From NCBI GenBank assembly GCA_031763025.1, contig JASSKH010000024.1:11120087-11184086 (forward strand): a DNA stretch of 64,000 nucleotides, written 5' to 3'. Numbering within the stretch: position 1 is the stretch's first letter; each line of letters opens with the position of its first letter. Positions 46,228 to 57,300 of the stretch are shown one piece after another. The notes beneath the pieces were generated by a model. It worked only from the letters and a program-made list of their open reading frames with translations. It was not told the origin of the DNA and ran no database searches. The stretch is from Macrocystis pyrifera. Taxonomy: Eukaryota > Sar > Phaeophyceae > Laminariales > Laminariaceae. Position numbers and translations under genes: made by a program.

Positions 46228-46560
46228 GTCCCCGGTGGCTTGGTAGGTGGTCCGCGTGCCTGTCAAGATCAATTTCGTCGGTTCAAGTCTCACCGAGTGC
46301 GTGCTCATAGGGGCTTTTTCTTGCACAAAATTGATAAGCGGAAAGCGCGAAAGCGTGAGTTGGCTATATTCGATGAAAATCGACGAGCAGTGGGAATGCT
46401 GAACCCTATGCGCGACAAAAAATAAAGGCACGTACCGGGGGGGAGAAGGGACGACACCTGTGACCACGGCTTCTCCAGAAGATCGTCGAGGGTAAAACCT
46501 CCTACGAGTGGGCTGGAAAGTAAAAGTGATGAAGAAAAAAAAAAAAAAAAAAAAAAAAAA
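46228..46560 (+). mobile_element. tRNA-derived SINE family A, copy 2, with poly(A) tail
   Basis: It starts GTCCCCGGTGGCTTGGTAGG (A box) and has GGTTCAAGTCTCACCG as a B box. The body carries GAAAATCGACGAGCAGTGGG and CGACACCTGTGACCACGGC, and it ends in an A-run of about 26 bases. A complete, apparently recent copy. The B box differs from copy 1 by one transition. No convincing target-site duplication was found at the ends. Confidence 0.85.
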
Positions 46561-47696
46561 CGCACCAGACCATATGCCAACATGTTCATGAACACTATTA
46601 ATACTACTGTAGGTATCACATATCAAACCAGGCATCATGTAAGTATGATACGTATCGCCCCTCAAGCACGACATGAGCGTATGTTAGTTCTGGAAGAACC
46701 GCACGGAGACACGCTACTACACTGCGTGCCGACAACCAGGTAAACGCGTTGCGGGTGCATCACACCGCGATCGCATACCTCAGCGCCGTATCACCGTCGG
46801 AGGGGTATGGAAAATCGTACACGACGTTCCCACGGGACAACCAACGGCAGCAGAACCCCTAATCAACCAGGCAACAAGTTTGGGGACAATGAGGAATAGA
46901 AGGCACCTGCAAAAAGGATACGCATCAAACGAGCGACGTCATTGAGATAAGAGAAGGTTCAACAAGTATGGGTGTGATCTCATGCCGCAGCAGCAGGAGG
47001 CCTCATTGATCCCAAACTATATACGAATTAACGTACGACGCGATGATACAACAGTACTGCCTTGTTGTACGCCTGTGATACCATTATTGCGATGTACATA
47101 TACGAGTCTGCCGCGTTGTCCTTATTACCAGGTATATATGTACATATCGACAACGTCTCTTCTTGTCTCTTCTTGCGACTGTGCCGGTTAGAGGGCACCT
47201 TCTTGTCTCGTGGTGCGTGGCCGGTCAGCGGGTACCGCAGCAGTAGCACTGCTGGTGTACACGACACTACGAGCACACAGACAGGCCACTGATTTTTGGC
47301 CTGTTACCGATTACGTTACGTACGCGTACAGCAGTCGGTGGTCAGTGGGTCAGTGCAGCGGTATTTGATGTACAACTTGTAAGATATGTAAAATATGATA
47401 CCAGTACATAGAAGATAAGTGAAATGTTCTGGTTGTGTTTCAATTTTGGTCCGATAAGGTATAAATATTAGGCGCCCGCTGATAATAATAAGAAGCACCA
47501 ATTTGGCGTCGAGGCTCAGTTTCATATCTTGTTGCCACCATTGAGCACAGGCTATCATGCTGTTGGCTGTCATAATGGCACCCGACACTGAGCGCCGCTT
47601 CTTCGGTCAAGTTTCTTGTTTATCGTGAGAAAACGTCCCTCAATTCTTACGAACGAATTTCTTAGGAGCGGGCACCTTCTGTAGTACGGTGTAACA

Positions 47697-47930
47697 ACAC
47701 TATCACACGGCTGATGAGATATCACACCCCCCTGTGCGAGCCGGTTTTCTCCAACACAAAGGGGGGACACAATACCGGAAGAGTGGCGTTGGAAATATCT
47801 CGTGGAGACCTTTCCATAGGCGTACTAGTATGTATGTAGGCGTTTGCACTTGCACTCTCCCCGTTCTCGAGAAAATCACCTGGGAAATTTGTCCGAGGGT
47901 GTGTGTAATGTTATCGCTAGCGTGTTCTGG
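47697..47930. mobile_element. Foldback MITE family B, copy 1
   Basis: The left end reads ACACTATCACACGGCTGATG, then TATCACACCCCCC. The right end, read in reverse, gives GATAACATTACACACACCCT, then CGGACAAATTTCCCAGG. Internal TTTTCTCCAACACAAAGGGG and CACTCTCCCCGTTCTCGAGA match the copy at 52085-52292. Confidence 0.5.
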
Positions 47931-48060
47931 CACCGGCATAATGTTCTATGCTGGTTGGCATAGGGTTCTAAGGTGGTGTGCCCCAAGTTGTTACCTGCGA
48001 GTGAAAGTTGGACGTGATCAATCAAGCGATTACCAGATACATCACAGCAGCCGTAGCATA

Positions 48061-48171
48061 CTATTACGGGGGTCCATAGTTAATGGGACCAAATTTTGTT
48101 AGTAAAAATAGGTAAATATATAGGTTTTTATGTATACCATAGGTCCTATTAACTATGGACCCCCGTGATAA
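48061..48171. mobile_element. Foldback MITE family A, copy 3
   Basis: Ends are CTATTACGGGGGTCCATAGT and ACTATGGACCCCCGTGATA. The centre has TTTTGTTAGTAAAAATAGGT. It directly precedes a (TA)n run and a SINE. Confidence 0.85.
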
Positions 48172-48185
48172 GTGTGCGAGAGTAT

Positions 48186-48191
<6 letters not shown>

Positions 48192-48229
<38 letters not shown>
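48192..48229. repeat. (TA)n microsatellite, about 19 units
   Basis: A pure TA run that passes directly into the poly(T) end of the minus-strand SINE. Confidence 0.9.
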
Positions 48230-48243
<14 letters not shown>

Positions 48244-48546
48244 CATCATCACTTTTACTTTCCAGCCCACTCGTATTTACCCTCGACAATCGTCTGGACA
48301 AGCCGTGGTCACAGGTGTCGTCCCTTCTCCCCCCCGGTACGTGCCTTTAATTTTTATCGCGCATAGGGTTCAGCATTCCCACTGCTCGTCGATTTTCATC
48401 GAATGTACAGCTAACTCACGCTCTCGCGCTTTCCGCTAATCAATTTTATGCAAGAAAAAGTCCCTAGGAGTATGCACTCGGTGAGACTCGAACTCACGAA
48501 ATTGATCTTGATAGGCTCGCGGACCACCTACCAAGCCACCGGGGAC
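48230..48546 (-). mobile_element. tRNA-derived SINE family A, copy 3
   Basis: On the minus strand it starts GTCCCCGGTGGCTTGGTAGG at 48546 and has GAGTTCGAGTCTCACCG as a B box. It aligns throughout with 46228-46560 and ends in a 14-base A-run next to the (TA)n tract. Confidence 0.85.
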
Positions 48547-48789
48547 GCCGGTGTGGAGACCAGTAGCATAGATGTGGAGGATACATCCTTTCTGAAAGCG
48601 TGGTCCATCACAACGGGGAAAGCAAATCTACCACTCCGACGACTGCTGCGATTCAAGGCTCGACCACAGCCCATAAAACTCCTTTGCAACCGCTGCTATG
48701 ATATACTAGGCACCTGATATCTTCTTTGCCAGGACTTCGTATCACGCCCTCGCCTGCCTGGAGTGTGGCAAGTCCTTTGCAACCACTGC

Positions 48790-48905
48790 TATCGCACCCC
48801 ATTGTTATCACACCCCTACGGTATACCACCAGGGCGATAATTTCTTCAAAACCCTTGAAATTATCACCGAGGGTGTGTTATACATCGTCGTATACGGTAC
48901 GCCTA
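48790..48905. mobile_element. Foldback MITE family B, short copy
   Basis: ATTGTTATCACACCCCTACGG on the left and CCGAGGGTGTGTTATACATC-like on the right form an inverted repeat. The interior is also palindromic (GATAATTTC...GAAATTATC). Confidence 0.4.
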
Positions 48906-49204
48906 CATCGCACTGGTGTGCACGTTTCGTGGGTCACTCTCACACAAGTCGACCTAGTCAGGCTGAGAGTCTTTTTCGAACTTGTAGTATTGACAATAGT
49001 TCGTTGGCAGATGTGATATTTATCAAATCCGCCTCTCGAGTATATACCAGGTCATGGTACAGTACGTAGCTCTATGACGTGTGGTACATGACTTGAAAGT
49101 TCGTGGCTTGGGGTACGAGTGGCGTGTTGCACACACATTGCACACGCACACGGTATCTGTTCTTTTACTCAAGAAGCGCCTATACATATTGATAGGTGCA
49201 CAAT

Positions 49205-49311
49205 CTATTGCAGGGGATCGACCAAATATTGTTAGTAAAAATAGGTAAATATATACCTGGTAGTTTTTTGTGTGTACCGTAGGTCCTATTTACTATAGTC
49301 CCCCGTAATAG
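49205..49311. mobile_element. Foldback MITE family A, copy 4 (left end eroded)
   Basis: The right end, TTTACTATAGTCCCCCGTAATAG, is intact apart from one change. The left end, CTATTGCAGGGGATCGACC, is worn. The centre has TTGTTAGTAAAAATAGGTAA. A TACCTGGTA word is inserted relative to other copies. Confidence 0.75.
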
Positions 49312-51372
49312 ATTAGGATTGACCTTGGCTTAGAACGAGGCATCGCGACCACTACGTGAGCGCCATCCCTTTTGTGTGTGTGTGTTTTTTTTCTTTTCTT
49401 TTCGAAGACAGCGTGAAGTTGTCTCGGTCTCTTGATAAAGCAGTTGCAGCCCCACTATCAACACTGCTGTCACATAGTGTTCTTTCTCGAACCCTACCTT
49501 ACGAAGCTATAGCAAGCAGTGAGTGGAAATTTAGTCATGTTCAAGGGTCAAAGGGGGTGCCAACGCTCGTTTTTTTGAGTTATTAATATAGCCTAATAAT
49601 TATTCCGTACAATATTGTTTGGAGGTAGACTCAGTTCTTGCCTCGGTGGCTCCCGCGGTTACGGGCAGTAGTTCCCGAACGATACATGAGTGAGAGGTAA
49701 TCGTTCTCGTGCTGATATAGGATAGTGCGGCGTGTTGCGTTATCTCACCATTTTTTTTTGCTGCTCACCCTGGATCAGTTACGTGTTATACATGAGTGAA
49801 ATATCGGCGCGTTCGCTTTATACCCCGAGTAGTCTACGTACACTATTAATTAAATAGACCATTAATAGTGGCTAGCGGCGTGTTTTTTTATGTGTATACT
49901 GCTGGCGCTGATGGGCTGCATTCTTAGTTGACCATACTGCGTGGCAGGTGTTCGATGACACTAAAAAGTGTTATCTGGATACGCGGATTAACGGTTTTGC
50001 CGACGGGAGGTTTTGCCGACGGGTAGGGTAGGGGCTAGGGCGGTGTCTGCAGTAAAGTACATGTATCGGAAATTTGGGAGGTGTATGAGAGGTTGTGACT
50101 CGACCGAAACAAATGAGTAGTGTTCACCATTGTACATCCCCTTCATTGGAAAGAGAATGTTTCCCAAATCTCGCAACATAATAGGGGGGCATAGGGACCT
50201 TGAGAGAATATTTGAGGTATTGCCAGTACAAACCTGGTACAGTACTCGATACACTTGTAGCACTCCAACTATGATGCCTGGTACCCGGGTAAAATATACT
50301 ACGCGATTGCTGCCCAGCAACACGGAGCTACTGTAGGTTCAATGGGAAATGGTGCTGAACGTGTTATGGAAAGTTCTGGCGACGGCAATTTGCGCATATT
50401 TAGCGCCCAGAACTTTTGTTTCTAATATTAGCAGAAACCCATACACCGACGCTTTTTCCTTTTGACAGGAAGAAACATTTTACACCGACTTTTCTTGACC
50501 CCACGCGGTGTGCTGCTTGATTGAGGATGCAGAAAGGTCCTCTAGAAGCAGACGAAGCCGATGCTGGCTTTTTATTGTATTTTCAGCGTATATTTCTCCG
50601 GTGCTGAACACAGCGCGGTATTTGGTGCCCTCTCCGGTGCTCCTAGCTGACTGCTATTACGGTATAACACTATCACATTAGGGTAATAAGATAACACTCA
50701 CCCTCGGACGAATTTCAAAGCTGTTTTAGTCGACATCGGGGACTGTGTAGACGCCGTGCGACGCGTTTAAGAAAATATATCGCCTAGAGATTTCCGAAGT
50801 CACGATTTTCGTTGTGTACCCTCCTTCAAGGGATGTTTTGGACAAAATCGACTCTCGTGGGTGAGTCAACGTTTCTGCGAATCATTACCACCAGCTAATG
50901 CCAACCCGCGTCCACACAAGGAGGCAAGCACCAGGAGATTAAGACGAGAGACGGAGACAAGAAACCGTCTGCTACGGTAGGGCAAGCACCCTTTTCTCCT
51001 TCGCACACTCCCAGTCAACGTGTCTTTCGAGATAAAACAGTGACCGCAGGAGATCAAAGAGCTGCTATCCTATACGCCGCCGTCGGGGCCGTTTCTTGCT
51101 GGCGGCCCTTGCGCTAACCCCCGTCCTGCTCTCCCTTCCTCGTCGGGGAAGCCGTCATGCTTTTCCGGCAGAACTGAGCGATCTCAATGAGGTATTCGTG
51201 TCTTTGCCCTCGCCAACCTTGTCGAACTGTTCAACTCAAAGCTTGATGTTGTCGAAGTGTTTCAACAAACTGTTTCAACGAACTGCTTCAACCAGGTTAC
51301 TACCTCTTCGCCGTTGGTACTGCAGACCTACAGTGCGTATCTCTGCAGCAATACGACTGCTAGTTGAGCTGT
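49312..51372. other. Upstream region of the hydrolase gene, no gene recognised
   Basis: Contains a family-B MITE-like end (50664-50722, AACACTATCACATTAGGGTA...GACGAATTTC). It must contain the promoter and 5' UTR of the downstream gene, but no element could be assigned. Confidence 0.4.
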
Positions 51373-54300
51373 ATGCTCGACTCACCTTCGAGCCCGGTTC
51401 CACCCATGTCGCCGAAAGACATCCTATACAACGGCTCATTCCATCACGCGGATCAAGCGGCAACCGAACCGAGTGTCAACATCGATGGAGCAATGAGCGA
51501 AGAAGAGGAAGTTCGGCAATGTTTGGCGGAGGAGAGGATGAATCGCACCATGTATCTTCCGGAGTGTATGTGCCTCCGGTCGCCACGAGTCGTGAGCTAC
51601 GCTGAGGTTGGGGACCCGGGCGGCTATCCGGTATGTATAGCTTGCTGGTATGTATGTAGTGTTTTTCGAGATTTTTTATAGGTGGCAACTTTGTAATCGC
51701 AAGCACTGCACACTAATAGCGCAAACACCTTGTATCAAGTTGCAGAAGGCCTGGTTTGCATACCGGGACGCTATCAAAGACCGCAGGGGGTGCTCGTTGG
51801 TGTTCGATTTTAGCGTGGGAGCAAGATACCAAGTACCCGATACTAGGTACCAGAAGTACCGTGTTTTCGTACCGCGTACTGATTGGTCCTTATGTTAACG
51901 CGCAGTTTTTCGGGCGGTGTGCCTGAAGAGATATATCGTTTTTCCCGTTTATCGCGAGCAGAGCAAAGCTGAAATCGTTTCTCGTAAAAACTGAGTTAAG
52001 CCGCACGTGGGGAACATGCTGGCCGGCCCCGGCAGTTACGACGTTATTAATAGGACCCAGCTCAATTGTCCGTTGTTGGTGTTGTACATACCATCTAATT
52101 ATAGTACACAGGATATAGCACCCCCTGGGACAAATTTCCGCGGCAAGTTTCTCCAAACTCAGAGGGGCACACACAACCAAACTGGTGCATAGATACATCG
52201 CTCGGCGCTTGCACCTTCCCCGTCGATAAAATTGTCTTCGAAATTCGTCCAAAGGGGTGTCTTATCCTATCACCCTAGTGTGATAGTGTCTAACGGTGCG
52301 AGAATTGACCGGGTGCCGCGTTCGTGTGCCACTCGCGCCTGTGGTGGGACAGGCGTTTTTCCTGCTGGGGATGGACTCCCACCGATATATGTCGTTGCTG
52401 CTCGACAAAGCTGCCAAAGCAAGGAGTGTTCGACTTATTTGCCTTGACCGTCCGGGGAGGGGCCACTCAAGCGACTTCGAAGATCAAAGGTAAGGTACCG
52501 GCCGCTGCCAAGTACTTGGCTGTGCTGCATACAGCGTCAATAAACGACGTCTGTCTGTTTTTGCCTAGATGTTCTAGATTCAAGGTTGGAGGGCGCATTA
52601 CGAGTTACCTGGTATCATGTACCAAGTACCTGATAGGGCTGTAAAACCTCGGAAAGCTTAATGCATGGTAGTAGATACGAACTATCATGTGCCAACTACT
52701 GCTGTAAAGCCCCGTAAAATGTATGCATAGTACTGCAGTAGGTGCATCGTGCGTAGGGTTACGGCGGCTTGTCGTTTGCTTTATCGTCGCATGTCTTCGT
52801 CTTCGATGATAACCCGATGGAAATCACACCCTTCGAAAGGGAAAGTGGGTCGTGCCCAAAATTCTTAGGAACTCGATGTACCCATCACGTACACGTCTTA
52901 GCTTATGGAGCTAATGGTCAGGACGAAAGTGTGCCCATCGCGCCGAAAGAACCCGTCATTCCGTTCTGTGCCCCCGCTCAAATAGCAAAACAAAATTCGA
53001 AAATGAACTACCCGCAGGGCAAATCGCGTCCTGGAATTCCCAGAGATTTTGAGGCTGTTTTGCCGCGCGTCCGGGATACGATTCTTCTCCTTGGTGGGGC
53101 AGTCTTTGGGAGCGAGCTATGCTCTGCGCTGCGCACAGGTGAGCAATATCGCAAGAAATAGAGTAGTAGGTGATGTGGTGACTAGACGCCGTGTTGAATG
53201 CGCGTTCGTTGAGGGTACAGCTACTTTCCCTGTGTATATGTATATCTCTGTCAACTAGACCTGTGAGTAAAGCATGCGCTGGCAGGAGTTCAAGGCTAGT
53301 CATGAGTTAGCTGACCCACTGATTCGATTATTTCTCGATATAAAAGACATAGCGAGCCAGTAATGCACCAGTCCGGTATAAACACGCAGAACGCCGCAAA
53401 AGTTGCAGCAATTACGTAAATGTAATACTCTGCCTATATAGCCAACTATTAAGAATAACTAGTCCGCGACTTTGACAGTCTACCAACTCACAAGCCCTAC
53501 TGTTTACAGTATACAGTTCGTTTGATGCAAGAATGTGGCTACTGACTCGCTGATGACACACTTCTGTTTGCGTTTTCGTGGAACCGCACCGTCCGCAGGA
53601 GATGCCGGACATGGTGGCGACGACGGTCTACCTCATCAGCCCTTGGGTCCCACTGTCGGTTCCCGGTTCAAGTCGAGCCCTCAACGTCGTCGAAAAACTC
53701 CCACAGTGCGTGGGTTGGTTTATCGTGGGGTTCCTCCACTATTGCCGCGCGTTGTACCAGGTTGCAGTAAGCGTATAGGTTGATGCAGAAAGTCGTTACA
53801 TAAGGGTTTGGGCAACATACATTTACGCCTCGGGTAATCCCACGAGACGCCTGTATGCGCACGGTGTTGGCTTGACACGTCGTTGGTCGTAGCGAGGAAC
53901 CCAAGGCTTGAGTTGATAAAATCTCTGTCTGGAGTATTATTTTTGCGGCAGTCACTACATAGCACCTGCTGGCGTTCGATGAAATCCAGAACGCCTGCTA
54001 AGCCTACGACTATGATGCACCTTCCTCGACGACACCTCCTTAAAGTTCGCCCCTTCGTTGCGGTGTGATGTCACCAGATGACATATCATACACTTGAAAC
54101 CGTGCCCCCTCATTGTGGTGTGATTTGATCTGATGTGATGTGACCAGATGGCTTATCATAAACTTGAAACCATGCCCCCTAATTGTGGTGTCTTGTGACC
54201 AGATGGCTCATCATACTCTTGAAACAGTGCCCCCTCGTTGCGATGTGATGTGGTGTGATGTGATGTGACCAGATGGCTTATCAAGGCGGCGATGACGATG

Positions 54301-57300
54301 GGGACGGCTATGCCAAGATTACTGGCCGCTACCGGTGGCCTTGGCCTGATGGCCAAGGGCTGCAGCGAAGAGGAGGGGTTGCAGTTTGCTTCGAACATCG
54401 CTTCTGAGGTACAGGAGCTCGCCTTCCGCGCTCTCATCGGCAAGGGGCGATACAATCATGGCAGCAGATCTGCGCTCCATTGAGCAAGCTTTCGCTAGCA
54501 TCCGCCTGGCAGATTTCTGCTGCTTTTTTCACATCGCCCTTTATATTTTTCGTAACTAATGAAGAGCCCCCACGACTACGCACACGTCACCACCGGTAGG
54601 TGCAACTTTTTCAGCGAACTTCGGGGCTCGTAGTTTCTGTGCTGTGACGAGTTTTACAGGGGTGGTATTCGTTTCCCTCCGTAGTTGTGAACAACTCTGA
54701 CCGCGTTAAAAGTTGAGAGGACCTTTGGGACCATGCCCGATTCACGGCTCCGCGGTTGCTTTTGAAGCGTTTTTTGCACCTCTTTCTTCGTTTTTTTTTC
54801 TGGCGCATGGTTGAAATGGAAGGATTTTGCTCACCCTGAGAACGGTACCCTACCCGGAATGGAACGCAGAAACAGATAAAGTACCTTCAATACTTATAGC
54901 TGCAATGAAAAGACATCCCGGGGTAACGACAGATGACCCTCGCGCACCTCCCTTGGATGTTGATCCAATGTCGATCCTTGCTAGGAGACGATGACTGAGA
55001 GACGGCTAAATCACTCTGTTTCATGACGCTTGACATGCTTCCTGTATTCTCCGCGACTAACTTTCAAGTACTATGAAACGCAGATTTAACATACAGTGAT
55101 TGCCCACCATGAACGGCGCGTGGCGACTTTCAGGTGCTTCGGGCTGTGGGCAGAGCCAATGAGTCAACGAGAGGGGTAATTCTGGACGCCTTGACGGCAC
55201 TCGAAAAGGACCAGTCCATGGGGTTCGATTATCGAGATGTATCAATGCCTGTTCATGTCTTCCACGGGCGGGCGGATCATATGGTGAGGAGTGTGATGGT
55301 GGTTATAAGTTAGATAGGTGACCAAGTAGGCCAGTGGGTATCACCTTAGTCATCAAATTACGTCCGCGGGCTCGAGACTCGTTGGCAACGCTTTTATTTT
55401 TCAATGAAGGAGCTCTTGGAGGCCGAGTATTGGTAGTAAAGGTGCTCCTGGATACTGCCGCAGTGCTTGGCTAGGGCTTCGACCCGGAGACCAATGCGCA
55501 GACGGAGTCGAACTCACAAAGTCTGAATGTTGACCTACTAGCCTACTCAGACAACATTTAAGTCGAGCTTTATTTTTGCAGTGCGCTGTTGCGTGGCGTG
55601 CCCGTTTGGCAAGGGCGGCTTCATCGCGATGTGTAGAAAACGGGCGACGAGCGAGAGTGCTTGCGCTACTATCAAGGATTGTGCCTGTGTCTATGCCGCT
55701 GCAGCACGTCATCCAGCGCCACCATAATGGGATGGTGGCAACCGGTTCGTGATTGGGCAGGGGACAAGCGTTTCGAGAACCAAAGTCTTGCTGTAGTCTA
55801 CAGTAGGATAGTCGGGCAGCTGCTACGTTTGCGGATGGAAAGCAACCTACCTTAAATCTACGGTCTGACTTTGCGGGCGAAATCCCGTATATGGGCGACC
55901 GTGCTGCGCTTCTCAACCTATTACAATATTTGTGGCTATTTATTGCCCTCTTTCCTCTCTTTCATGTAACGCCTTGCAGGTCCCGTTCGCGGCAGTGCAG
56001 TGGATTGCCGAGGAGATGCCTGCTTGCACACTGTCCGTGAAGATGGGAGGGTGAGATGAACGCCCGCTTCGCCTCCACGTACCTGTCAGACTGCCGAGCA
56101 GGGCATTGGTTGGCGCCGAAAATCACTGTACTGTTTAGAAGCCTTCCGAGTCTTGAAAATGTATGAAAAGGCGCCCCAGTCGAAAAATACACCCGCAAGA
56201 TCGTTTTCGCCTGCTTCGATTACATTTGCGGCGCGCGGAACACAGGTTGCGGCAAGCCTTGCGTGAATACTATGGCCTCTGGCGGCTGCTGCGGTGAACC
56301 GAAATTCCGACGTGAAGTTGCGCCAGCACAACAGCTACCTCATGCCCTGCTGCCGAGCACGGAGGCGTTCCTACTTCCTACGAATTTATGTGCTGTCTGT
56401 AACACGGTTTTGCAATAGAAGTGAAGCTGTAGCATGCGACTTGTGGGCGGGGGGGCGTCTGAGCCCGGACCTATGGTAGCACTATCGTGGGTGGCATGAT
56501 GGTTGCGTGAGAGCCGATGAGCTCGGCTCAATCACTCGCACCTGTCCTGCTATTATCGGAAGCTACACGATCCTCTGTCAATCAGTTATGTGGATGCCAC
56601 AAAATTCACCAGTGCGCTGCGTTTGAGCGTACGCAGTAACGTGTCATTGTCGTGGCAGTTTTGGGCAAAACAAGCATGCACGACACCCGTCTTTAAATAC
56701 CCCGGTTTTACCGGCGTTGTGATTCTTGTTTTATCGTGTTTTGCAGTACGCACGCCCTCCTGATGGATGCCGGAGTGCTCGACTGTGTGCTGGAGCTCAT
56801 GTGCGAGGACTTCAAGCACTTCGAGGAACATGCCGCGAACCGATCCGATAGGAAAGCTGCCGCTGGACGTGTAAGTTTTCCTGGATCACAGGCTGCACCA
56901 TCATCGCTCTTTGAGTCCCTCGCTGAGCGGACGTGTTGCTTTGACTAGATGAATTCTTGCCTTTGCTCCCCCCACTGAGCGGACGTTTTGCTTTGAAAAT
57001 GTGGGCTCTTGCACGTAGCCGTGATGTGCACTGATCGCGCGTTTTGCTGGGCCACACCCGTGTCTGCCCACAATTCTTCCCGTTGTTTCACCCAGGGCAT
57101 AGCGGTGGCCATCAACGCAGTGTGTCCACGCCTCGTGTCTCTCTCCGTGTTTTTTTCTCTTTTCCTCTCTCTGTGTCTTCGGTTCTTTGAGTGTTTTCCT
57201 CTGCTGCGGCTTTTGTCTCCCGCCCGCCCTCCGTTGCCCCGATGTCGATGCTGTTGCCAATGGCGATGCCGATGCTGCTGCGGGTGGCGATGCCTGTGGC

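Noticed and set aside
46102-46425. 107-codon open frame
   Set aside because: Almost entirely inside the tRNA-derived SINE; the same frame is broken in the other two copies.
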